39,087 bases of DNA from CAZOWW01 sp964583765 (GTDB lineage: Bacteria; Actinomycetota; Actinomycetes; Actinomycetales; Kineosporiaceae). The DNA is taken from the NCBI GenBank assembly GCA_964583765.1, contig CAZOWW010000045.1, positions 1 through 39,087 of the forward strand. The letters run 5' to 3'. A program made the position numbers and the translations under genes. Positions 7,171-14,943 of the stretch are shown here, piece after piece. Under the pieces are notes generated by a model. The model was not told the DNA's origin and did not search any database. It saw only the letters and a program-made list of their open reading frames with translations. The stretch's first letter is position 1; each line of letters begins with the position of its first letter.

Positions 7171-9122
7171 CGTCGTTCCTGAGCGGACGACCCCGTGCCC
7201 ACGGGGTGGGCCGGCACGCCGGTCTCGCCCCCCGAAGCGGGGGCGGCCCGCGCGCCACCCAGCTGCGCGACTCCCTCACCACCCACCCGGGTAGCAGCAG
7301 CGCGGCCACCGGCGCGGGCGGAACGCCGTGCCGCGAGCGCCGCCCGCGCCTGCGCCAGCTCGGTCACCTGCTCCACGGACAGGCCGAGCAGGCCGGTGAG
7401 GAGCACCCGGTCCACCCGCGCCACCGCGTCCAGCAATCTTCCGGCCGCCAGATCCCGCGCGATCCGGGTCCGGTGCGCAAGCAGCTCGGCACGCGCCTGC
7501 GTCACGAGACCCAGCGCCGGCACCGGCAGGACGTCCGCCTCCCGGGGCTCGAGCTTGAGCAGGCCACCGCCGTAGGCCCGGCCCACGAGTTCCGCCCCGA
7601 GCAGGGTGAGCGAGTTCAGCACCGCCAGGGGCAGCACGGGCAGCAGGGGCCGCGCCTCCTCGCAGAGGTAGACCCCGTGCACGCTGTTGAGGTGGTGCAC
7701 CCGCGCGGAGTTGCCCACCAGCCGGGGGGTGTCGGCGTTCATGCAGGTGAGGAGCAGGTCCGGCACGCTCACCAGGGGTACTCGCCACCAGGGGGTGCGT
7801 ACGCGGCACTTGTAGGCGTCCGGGACCCCGTCCCGCTCCCCCGCCGCGATGTAGGCCAGACCGGCCCCGGAAGGCCGCCCGGCGGGACGGAACAGCCAGG
7901 TAGGACGGTCCGCATCGACGAGCTCCCGCCAGGCCGTGGGCGTCAGGTCCAGCCCCCGAAGGTGCCGGCTGCCGGGCGGCGAGATCCGTACGAGGTCCCG
8001 CGCGGGGTCGAGCCCGAGCTCCTGCACCCGACTGCCGGACACCGCGAAGTAGCCGTTGTTTCCGGTGACCGCCCCGAGAGTGGTCTCACCCCAGGACTGC
8101 AGGGTGGTCGCCTGGGGCGCCGCCGTCACCTGTTCGTAGACCGCCAGTGCCGATGCCGGGAGCATCGCCGGGGTCCACTTGGCCCGGCTGGACCCCGGGC
8201 GCCAGACCGGAGCCGCGGACGCCGAAAGGGAACCGACACCCACCTGCCGGGACACGCCGTGCCCCGGGCTCTCGCTCTCGTCCGCGCCGTGCGGCAGCTC
8301 CGCCGCATCCCGTACCTGGACCAGCTCACAGTGGTCGGTCGGTCCGCTGCCCTCGGCGAGCAGGAGGACGACCTCCTCCTGCACTCCGGGGAAGACCCGC
8401 TCGGTGAACAGCACCAGCCGCACCCGGGCGAAGCGGTGCATCAGGAACTCCCGCACCTGTGCCGCGTAGTTCACGCTCAGGAGCTCCGCGGGCAGCACCA
8501 GCGCGAGCCGGCCCCCTGGCCGCAGGAAGCACGCGGCATGCACCGTGAACGCCGCCCACGACGAGGCGAGGCTCGTCAGGCGGACGCCGGCCGCCAGCGC
8601 CGCCTGCTGCGCCAGGGCCCGGGCCTCGCCCGTGAAGCCCTGATAACGCACGTACGGCGGATTGCCGATGACGGCGTCGAAGGCCGCCTCAGCCGGCACC
8701 TCGAAGAAGTCGGCCACGGTGACCTCGGCACGAGCCCCGACTGCGGTCAAGGCGCCCCGGGCCTGCTCAGCGCTCACCTCGTGCAACTCGATGCCGTGCA
8801 GCAGGGCCGGCTCGCCGACGGACAGCGACGGCGGCAACTGCTCGCCGCCGGGCTGAGCCGATGGCAGGAGGCTCACGCCCGCGGAACCGGGCAGCGTTGT
8901 CGCGAGCTCTCGCAGCCGAGCCGTTGCCGCGACGAGGAAGGCGGCGTCCCCGCAGCTCGGTTCGAGTACCCGGTCGGCCGGAGTGCGCACCGCCCATTCG
9001 ACCAGGTACCGGCACAGGCGCGGTGGGGTGAAGAAGGCTCCCCGGGCCTTGCGGTGTGCCGGGCTGTCCGGCTCGGGATCGGCGACGGGACGCGGCACCG
9101 GATCCGGATCAGCTGCGCTCAC
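7167..9122 (-). CDS. N6-adenine DNA methyltransferase, gamma-type
   Basis: 651 residues from GTG; no strong ribosome site is visible, so the exact start is less certain. Residues 28-40 (GAFFTPPRLCRYLV) match the leader of Eco57I/PstI-like methyltransferases. The SAM-binding motif I is VLEPSCGDAAF (52-62), and the catalytic motif IV is NPPY at 154-157. Motif I preceding IV places it in the gamma class, transferring methyl from SAM to adenine N6. The segment after about residue 290 is likely the target-recognition domain, with variable sequence and a terminal Ala/Arg-rich helix. No nuclease motif is fused, so this is probably the M subunit of a type II-like system with the overlapping downstream gene. 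Two 13-bp direct repeats sit just upstream of its start. Confidence 0.85.
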   Translation of the reverse strand: MSAADPDPVPRPVADPEPDSPAHRKARGAFFTPPRLCRYLVEWAVRTPADRVLEPSCGDAAFLVAATARLRELATTLPGSAGVSLLPSAQPGGEQLPPSLSVGEPALLHGIELHEVSAEQARGALTAVGARAEVTVADFFEVPAEAAFDAVIGNPPYVRYQGFTGEARALAQQAALAAGVRLTSLASSWAAFTVHAACFLRPGGRLALVLPAELLSVNYAAQVREFLMHRFARVRLVLFTERVFPGVQEEVVLLLAEGSGPTDHCELVQVRDAAELPHGADESESPGHGVSRQVGVGSLSASAAPVWRPGSSRAKWTPAMLPASALAVYEQVTAAPQATTLQSWGETTLGAVTGNNGYFAVSGSRVQELGLDPARDLVRISPPGSRHLRGLDLTPTAWRELVDADRPTWLFRPAGRPSGAGLAYIAAGERDGVPDAYKCRVRTPWWRVPLVSVPDLLLTCMNADTPRLVGNSARVHHLNSVHGVYLCEEARPLLPVLPLAVLNSLTLLGAELVGRAYGGGLLKLEPREADVLPVPALGLVTQARAELLAHRTRIARDLAAGRLLDAVARVDRVLLTGLLGLSVEQVTELAQARAALAARRSARAGGRAAATRVGGEGVAQLGGARAAPASGGETGVPAHPVGTGSSAQERR

Positions 9123-9153
9123 GATTGCACGCTAGTCGTCCGGCCCGACCGTT

Positions 9154-9188
9154 CTCCCACCGATCCCGCTCTGCGCTCCCACCGATCC
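9154..9188 (-). promoter_or_regulatory. pair of 13-bp direct repeats upstream of the methyltransferase
   Basis: On the + strand CTCCCACCGATCC occurs at 9154-9166 and again, identically, at 9176-9188. The start-to-start distance is 22 bases, about two helical turns, and the nearer copy ends 31 bases from the methyltransferase start codon. This is the geometry of a regulator binding site over a promoter. The bound protein is unknown; no controller (C) gene is visible next to it. Confidence 0.5.
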
Positions 9189-9273
9189 TGTTCTCGGCCC
9201 GGAGCCGGAGCCGGAGATGGTCGCCAGGAACTCACCCCCGCTCACCGGCCCTCGCCCCGGAACTGCCCGCCTG

Positions 9274-11130
9274 CTACTCGATCAGCACGTCCCGCGCCTG
9301 CGCCCACTCCTGTGCCGCACGGAAGACCTCGGCGTCCGCACGTTGCCACCACGCGGGCAGGTCCACCACGGCCGGTGGCAGGTTCCGGTAGACCATCAGG
9401 GCCTGTCCGACCCCGAGCTGGCGGATGGCCTCCACGGGCAGCACCCGCTCGCGCTCGGCGCTGGAGGACTGCGACCAGGTCGCGCCCTGGCCCCGGCTGG
9501 TGGACACCCGGCGTACGGTGCGTTCCCCGAGCAGCCGCGAGAGGCGCTCCAGGTCGTCGGTCTCGGCGGCACCCCCGAGGAGCATCTTGATCGGGGCCGA
9601 ACCCCACATCGTGTCCGCCTCGTCACGCCCCCAGCGGGAGCGCAGTTGGGCGAACGACTGGGCGAACAACCAGGTGGGCATGCCCCGGCCGCCCCCGTCC
9701 GAGATCAGCAGCGGCATCTCGGGGATGGGGGCCACATTGGGCGCCTCGTCGAGCACGAACGTGAACACAGGGTCCAGCCGGCCGGCCCCGCGTCGTTGGC
9801 TCGCCCGGCGGGCGGCCCGCACCACGGCCGAGGTGAGCGCGGTGGCCAGAGGGGCCGTGGAGGTGCCGGATCCGCCCTCGCAGAGGACGAAGAGGGTCTG
9901 CGGGCCGTCCGACAACTCCTCGTCACCGGGTGTCGGGCCCCGCTCCGAGCGCGGGATCGCCCAGGCGTTCCTGGTGCTGGCGTCCGCCCGCGCGACCCGG
10001 GCGCCCGACCGGCCGCCACGGCCCTGGGATCCGGAATCGCCCGGGACACCCGAGACCACCAGCCGGTCCACGTCAATGCCCTGGCCGGCCCCGGGGCAGA
10101 CCAGATCGAGGACATCCGGGTCCGCCAGGCAGGAGAGCACCAGGCCCAGAGACATGTCCGTGTTGCTGATGGTCTCGGGAGTGGAGAGGCGGCAGTACTT
10201 CTGCAGGTCGTCGGCCCAGCCGCGCGCGGCTCGGGGGTGCGTGCGCAGGACGTCGTACGGCGCGTCGTCGTCGAGGTTCCGCGACCAGTCAAGGACATCG
10301 CGCATGGATCCGGCGCCCAGCGCGGCCGCGTGCAGCAGGCACCGCAGGACGGTCTCGGCGGTGGCGGAGAAGAAACCGGAGTTCTGCACATGGGCGAGCG
10401 GCCGGGCCGCGACCATTGCCCGGGCACGGCCGGTGGCCTCCCGGACATCCGCGCACCCCGCCACGATGTCCCAGCGGGCGACGTCGGACCAGCCGGTGAG
10501 CCGGTCCGCGTCCCACACGTGCACCGGCCCACGCGTGGCGCGAGCGCCCGCGGTGAGCCGCAACAGGTCGACCTTGGTGCTCGTGGCGAGTACCGGTCCG
10601 GGGGCGTCCACCACCCGCGGCGCGGCCAGCGACGTGGTCTTGCCGGCCCGCGCCGGGGCCACCGTCACGCAGGAGTCCTCGGCGCGGGCACAGACCGGGG
10701 TGCCCCGGTAGCTGGCGAAGGGCGCGGTCGTGTCGGCACGTCCCGAGTGCATGGAGGCGCGGATCTGGCGGCGGGTCGCGAGGCCCTTCTCCGTACGGCG
10801 CCGGGCGATCCAGGCCAGCACGAAAACGGTGGCGGCCGCGGCCGTCACCAGCAGCACGGCCTCGGTGGACCAGAACGCGGCCGGTCCCGCCACCCGGTGA
10901 CGCATCGCCTCCGGGTAGGCCGCCGCGGGATGTCCGGGGTGCGCGGCCAGGCCACCGATCACGAAGGCCGCCGAGGTCAGCGGGGGCCACACCCACCCCC
11001 CACCCGCGACCAGCGAGGCAAGACCACCGCCGAGCAGGAGCACCGCCCCCACGGTCACCAACGCGACGCCGGCGACGAGCACCACCCGTTCCCACGGGGT
11101 GACGTCCGACCCCGGATCCTGGTCCGCCAT
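9274..11130 (-). CDS. VirD4/TraG-like type IV coupling ATPase
   Basis: 618 residues from ATG with GAGGAG 6 bases upstream. Two or three hydrophobic segments (about 15-45, 50-62, 88-108) anchor the N-terminus. The Walker A motif is APARAGKT (K164), inside VTVAPARAGKTTSLAAPRVV, and Walker B is FTFVLDEAPN (D461, E462), followed by IPEMPLLISDGGGRGMPTWLFAQSFAQL, the usual TraG/VirD4 sensor and glutamine region. An Arg/Gly/Ser-rich insert (about 362-410) interrupts the ATPase domain. In type IV secretion such proteins bring substrates to the channel at the inner membrane. It is the last gene of the operon here, 240 bases downstream of the NlpC/P60 gene. Family assignment is firm; its substrate (DNA or protein) is not shown. 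Confidence 0.85.
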   Translation of the reverse strand: MADQDPGSDVTPWERVVLVAGVALVTVGAVLLLGGGLASLVAGGGWVWPPLTSAAFVIGGLAAHPGHPAAAYPEAMRHRVAGPAAFWSTEAVLLVTAAAATVFVLAWIARRRTEKGLATRRQIRASMHSGRADTTAPFASYRGTPVCARAEDSCVTVAPARAGKTTSLAAPRVVDAPGPVLATSTKVDLLRLTAGARATRGPVHVWDADRLTGWSDVARWDIVAGCADVREATGRARAMVAARPLAHVQNSGFFSATAETVLRCLLHAAALGAGSMRDVLDWSRNLDDDAPYDVLRTHPRAARGWADDLQKYCRLSTPETISNTDMSLGLVLSCLADPDVLDLVCPGAGQGIDVDRLVVSGVPGDSGSQGRGGRSGARVARADASTRNAWAIPRSERGPTPGDEELSDGPQTLFVLCEGGSGTSTAPLATALTSAVVRAARRASQRRGAGRLDPVFTFVLDEAPNVAPIPEMPLLISDGGGRGMPTWLFAQSFAQLRSRWGRDEADTMWGSAPIKMLLGGAAETDDLERLSRLLGERTVRRVSTSRGQGATWSQSSSAERERVLPVEAIRQLGVGQALMVYRNLPPAVVDLPAWWQRADAEVFRAAQEWAQARDVLIE

Positions 11131-11370
11131 GTCTAGCTCCTCACCATGCAGACCCGGCTCCCCGCCACACGGACCTGGCTCCTCGCCACACCGGACCGGC
11201 TCAGCACCAGCATGCCCAGCTCCTCAGCGCAGGGGCCGGGCTCCTCGTCACGGGCTTCGCGCTGCCGTTCCTCGGCTCGCGGTTCTCACCCGGCGCGGTT
11301 CGCCTCGTGCTCCTCACCGTCCGGTCCCCCCACCTCGTCAGGGAGGACCTCCGGGACCTCCGCAGATCGA
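11131..11370. repeat. spacer with five GCTCCTC repeats
   Basis: Between the NlpC/P60 and coupling-protein genes GCTCCTC occurs at 11136, 11178, 11219, 11240 and 11309, which is GAGGAGC in the direction of transcription. The one nearest the coupling gene (11136-11142) is its ribosome site; the others resemble extra or decayed ribosome sites. No convincing gene is seen; the longest minus-strand frame, an Arg-rich 57-codon frame overlapping the NlpC stop, uses many AGG codons and is doubtful. Confidence 0.4.
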
Positions 11371-12519
11371 TCACGGCGTGTTGTCGACCGGGCGGCGAAT
11401 GGCCACGATGTGTCCGGACCAGTCCGCCACGGGATTCACGTGGATCACGGTGCCGGTGTGCGGGGCCTGCACCAGGAACGGCACTCCGTTCACGTTCCCG
11501 ATGTACATCCCCACATGTCCGGGATGGGACGCCGAGCCGTCGGTGCCGGGGATGAAGAGCAGGTCCCCGGGCTGCATCTCGGACAGGCTTGCCACCGGGA
11601 TCCCGGAGCGCGACTGCTGGTCCGCGGTCCGCGGGATGGCCACCCCCGCGGCCGCCCAGGACTTCATGGTCAGACCGGAACAGTCGTAGCCGCCGCGGTC
11701 GTTGTTCGACCCGTCGCCTCCCCAGACGTAGGGCTTGCCGAGCTGGGTCAACGCGTACCGGATCGCGGTCGCCGCCTGACCGGCCGTGGGCAGCTGGTAC
11801 CCGGCGGGCAGGACGATCTGCCCGTCGCCGGCCAGGGCGTCGCCGCCGCTGCCGCAGGAGGAGGCCCGCAGCTGATCGGCCAGGGTGTTCGCATCGGGCA
11901 GTGCGGTCGGGGACGTTCCGGTCCCGGCCGTCGCAGCCGTTCCCGGGGTCACCAGCGTGGTCGACCAGGCGGCGGACAGGTCGGCACCGGGCCAGTCGCT
12001 CATGACGATGGCGTCGGCCAGCGACTCCCACCGGGCGTAGCGATCCCTCAGATCCGCACGCGGGCGCTGCACCGTGGCCGCGGCCACGGTCAGCGGGATG
12101 GTCTGCCAGTCCGGCACCTTCACGAGCAGGGCAAGGAAGGCCAGCGTGGACGCCGTCGGGTCGGTGGCCACGGCCGCGCCGTAGATGGAGGTGCGCTGCT
12201 GGAACAGCCCCCGGGAGTCCGGGCCCGCGGCGTCCCCGTGGTCGAGGTTGCGCAGGGTGGACTCCTGCATCGCGGTGGCCACGGCGATCACCGCGGCCCG
12301 CGGCGGCAGACCGTACCGGCGGGTGACCGTCACGATGGTCTCGGCGTTCGCGAGCTGTTCGGCGTCCAGGGAGACCCCGGTGATCCGGTGCGGGGTCCCC
12401 GCCGGCCCGCAGGGGCCGATGACCGCGGTGGTCAGGGCGACCGCCCCGAGCACGGCGGTCCCGCTCAGCGGCACGAACACCACCGCCGCCGCGGTCAGGA
12501 GGGCGGTCCCGGTCTTCAC
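11371..12519 (-). CDS. T4SS cell-wall hydrolase: transglycosylase-like + NlpC/P60
   Basis: 382 residues. An N-terminal hydrophobic segment (about 8-35) is a signal anchor. Residues 50-170 look like a lytic transglycosylase-type domain with the candidate catalytic Glu E86 in AVATAMQESTLRNL. A Thr/Ala linker precedes an NlpC/P60 peptidase domain (about 245-380): nucleophile C280 in YDCSGLTMKSWAAAG, H335 in HPGHVGMYIG, and H354 in VQAPHTG as the probable third residue. Proteins of this two-domain type open the peptidoglycan for Gram-positive type IV secretion channels. It lies just downstream of the VirB4-like gene with a 9-base gap, in the same operon. Membrane-tethered activity at the wall is inferred. 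Confidence 0.85.
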   Translation of the reverse strand: MKTGTALLTAAAVVFVPLSGTAVLGAVALTTAVIGPCGPAGTPHRITGVSLDAEQLANAETIVTVTRRYGLPPRAAVIAVATAMQESTLRNLDHGDAAGPDSRGLFQQRTSIYGAAVATDPTASTLAFLALLVKVPDWQTIPLTVAAATVQRPRADLRDRYARWESLADAIVMSDWPGADLSAAWSTTLVTPGTAATAGTGTSPTALPDANTLADQLRASSCGSGGDALAGDGQIVLPAGYQLPTAGQAATAIRYALTQLGKPYVWGGDGSNNDRGGYDCSGLTMKSWAAAGVAIPRTADQQSRSGIPVASLSEMQPGDLLFIPGTDGSASHPGHVGMYIGNVNGVPFLVQAPHTGTVIHVNPVADWSGHIVAIRRPVDNTP

Positions 12520-12528
12520 GGCGCCGCC

Positions 12529-14943
12529 CTACCCGGCGTCCAGAGCGCGGTTGGTGTCAACGAGCTGTTCCTCCGCGCGGGTGAGCACGGTCTGCACCTT
12601 GAACGCCCGCTCGCCCACGAGCCACAGACCCCGCCCGAGCCGCTGCCTGGCCCAGCCGGTCACCCAGTCCCGCTGCATGGTCCCCAGGCCGAGGAGGGTG
12701 TCCAGCTCATCGGCGATCGCCGTGTCCTGGCCCATGAGTACCTTGGTGTCACAGAGGTTGAGCATGTCCTTGGCGATGGTCACCGCCTGCGAGCCGAGAT
12801 CGCCCACCGAGAGCAGGTCCGAGGGCTTGTGGGCGATGATCCACTGGATCGCTCCGTCGGAGCGGGAGAGCCGCAGGTCGGCGTCCAGGGACTGCACCGC
12901 GCCCAGGCCCAGACGCATCTGCCGCCACACCTCGTCGCGCAGGGTCAGGGTGACGTCCCCGGGACGGCGCAGGTCCAGCATCGCCGAGCACCAGGAGTTG
13001 ACACAGGCGAGCGCGACGCCGGTGGCCTCGTCCCCGAGCGCGCGCAGGCGCTGGAGGGACAGCGACTGGATCGGCGCGGTCCAGTCCAGGTCGACATTGG
13101 TCTCCTCGTCGAACAGGCCGGAGAGCGAGCCGCGCACCATCACGCCGAGCGCGTCGGCGATCAGGCGGCACTCCCGGCGCATCTCCTCGGGACCGTTGTA
13201 GCGGCACTCGGCGGCCATGGTGGCGGTCGGGTCACGCAGGGCCTGCCAGACCTGGGGGATCGTCACCGGACGCAGGCGGGTGCCCCCGGAGGACCAACCG
13301 GTGAGCTCACGCAGCACGGCACCGAGGGCCTCCTCGCCGCTGGGGCTCAGGCCCACGCCCCGCACCCCGATGAGCGCCCGGAGCAGGACGAGCCACCTGG
13401 AAAGGATCATGGTGCTGCGCCGCTGCACCTCGTCGCGGGAGAGCTCGGCCCACCCCTGCCCGAGGGGACCGAGGTCCAGGGCGTTGATCCGCGCGGCCAG
13501 CCCCGGCCCGAGGGCGATCGGCTCGACCCCGACGGCCCGGCAGACGTCCTCGTACTCACCCTTGACGTCGCCGGCCACCACCGTGCGCACGCCGAAGCGC
13601 ATCAGGCGCAGGAGGCAGACCTTCACCGTGGCCGACTTGCCGGTGCCGGGCTTGCCGAAGGTGATGATGTTGGGATTGGTCACGATGGCCGGTTGGGCGA
13701 GCACCCAGCCCACCGGGTCGAAGTAGAACGCCCCGGCGGACAGGACGTCGTAGCCCACGAGGGCACCCGTGGGCGGCAGACCGTTCGCGGAGAGCAGCGG
13801 GAAGACACCCCCGATCTGCGCGGTGGATGCCCGGTAGGTCACCAGGGGCGCCGGCACGGGTGCCCAGCCGTGGCCCACGGCGCGCCGTCCCCGCTTCCCG
13901 ACCACCCGGGAGAACAACCCCTGGTCGGCATCACGACGGCGAGGCGGATCCAGCGGCGCCTTCGGCAACGTGCCGCCGAATTCCGTGACCAGCTCGTCCA
14001 GGCCCCGCGAGCGCCCCGCGTCGCGGTCGGCCGATCGTTCCGCGGGTCGGCGGCGGATCACCGACGGCGGGGGCGGGGGGCCGAGCACCGGGGACGGCGC
14101 CGGGCCGGCCTCGGACGTGGAGCCGGACTCCCCTTCGGGCGGGGGAGCCGGCGCGGGACCGGCGACGGCGGGTGTGCCCGCCACCGCGGGGGGACCGGTG
14201 ACCGGAGCGTGGAGACCCTGGGACCCGCCCGTCCAACTGCCAACGGCGGGTGCGGGGCCGGCATCTCCTCGGCGGTCCGGCGGTCCGGTGGCGTGCCGGG
14301 CGGCCGGCACGGGCTCGGGTCGGGGAACGGCACCCGGGGAGCGGCTGATCACCGGTACCCGGGGCTCCCGCGTGGAGCGGGGTGCGCCCGGGTCCTCGGT
14401 CTCGGGGACCGATGCCCGGTCGCCGGGCGCGGGGGCTCCGCGAACCGGGCCACGGTCGTTCCCCGTGGGCTCGGTGCTCGTGGGCGAGTGCGACGACGTC
14501 CTCGGCGATGTGGTCCCGGGCGACGCGGTCCCGGGCGACGTGGCGGCAGTCGGCACCGGGGCTCCGGGGACGCGGGCTCCGGTCACGGTGGGGTCGGCGG
14601 TCGGGTAGCCGGTGCCGCTGGGGGTCGGGCGGCCACGGTCGCCCGGAGGGATCCGTTCGATCACTGGCCGGGACCAGGCGCGGTTCCCCGGCGGGGTCGC
14701 GGGCCGGGTGCGGGGCGGGTCGGCATCGTCGGGGCCGGGCCCAGGACTCGCCAGGTCGCGCGAATCGGTCGGGCGTGCCGCGACAGTGCGGTCCCGGGGC
14801 GGGGCCCCGGTGGCCCGGGGATCGGCCGCGGTGGGACGGGCGTCGATCGCGGCAGTTCGGGGGTCCACGGCGGGAGGACCTGCCGCGGGCCGGGGTGATC
14901 GGGTCGGCGCGGAGGGTGAGCGCGGGGTCTGGGGGCGTCTCAT
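12529..14943 (-). CDS. VirB4-like T4SS ATPase with long Pro-rich N-terminus
   Basis: 804 residues from an ATG that overlaps the preceding SCO6880 stop (ATGA); a longer in-frame extension to 15606 would overlap that gene almost throughout and was rejected. Residues 1-310 are Pro/Thr/Arg-rich, low-complexity and probably disordered. From about 365 on is a FtsK/HerA-like ATPase: Walker A GKPGTGKS (430-437, K436) in a NPNIITFGKPGTGKSATVK context, then VRTVVAGDVKGEYEDVC, and a later region LTLRDEVWRQM that should hold Walker B. VirB4-type ATPases energise pilus assembly and substrate transport at the membrane. No membrane helix is evident, so it probably docks on the SCO6880 and VirB6-like partners. 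The Pro-rich arm is unusually long. Confidence 0.85.
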   Translation of the reverse strand: MRRPQTPRSPSAPTRSPRPAAGPPAVDPRTAAIDARPTAADPRATGAPPRDRTVAARPTDSRDLASPGPGPDDADPPRTRPATPPGNRAWSRPVIERIPPGDRGRPTPSGTGYPTADPTVTGARVPGAPVPTAATSPGTASPGTTSPRTSSHSPTSTEPTGNDRGPVRGAPAPGDRASVPETEDPGAPRSTREPRVPVISRSPGAVPRPEPVPAARHATGPPDRRGDAGPAPAVGSWTGGSQGLHAPVTGPPAVAGTPAVAGPAPAPPPEGESGSTSEAGPAPSPVLGPPPPPSVIRRRPAERSADRDAGRSRGLDELVTEFGGTLPKAPLDPPRRRDADQGLFSRVVGKRGRRAVGHGWAPVPAPLVTYRASTAQIGGVFPLLSANGLPPTGALVGYDVLSAGAFYFDPVGWVLAQPAIVTNPNIITFGKPGTGKSATVKVCLLRLMRFGVRTVVAGDVKGEYEDVCRAVGVEPIALGPGLAARINALDLGPLGQGWAELSRDEVQRRSTMILSRWLVLLRALIGVRGVGLSPSGEEALGAVLRELTGWSSGGTRLRPVTIPQVWQALRDPTATMAAECRYNGPEEMRRECRLIADALGVMVRGSLSGLFDEETNVDLDWTAPIQSLSLQRLRALGDEATGVALACVNSWCSAMLDLRRPGDVTLTLRDEVWRQMRLGLGAVQSLDADLRLSRSDGAIQWIIAHKPSDLLSVGDLGSQAVTIAKDMLNLCDTKVLMGQDTAIADELDTLLGLGTMQRDWVTGWARQRLGRGLWLVGERAFKVQTVLTRAEEQLVDTNRALDAG

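Noticed and set aside
7083..9590. Long plus-strand frame across the methyltransferase
   Set aside because: Shadow of the minus-strand methyltransferase, which has intact motifs I and IV.
11146..14898. 1250-codon plus-strand frame
   Set aside because: Antisense to the NlpC/P60 and VirB4-like genes, with no ribosome site and Gly/Arg/Pro-rich shadow sequence.
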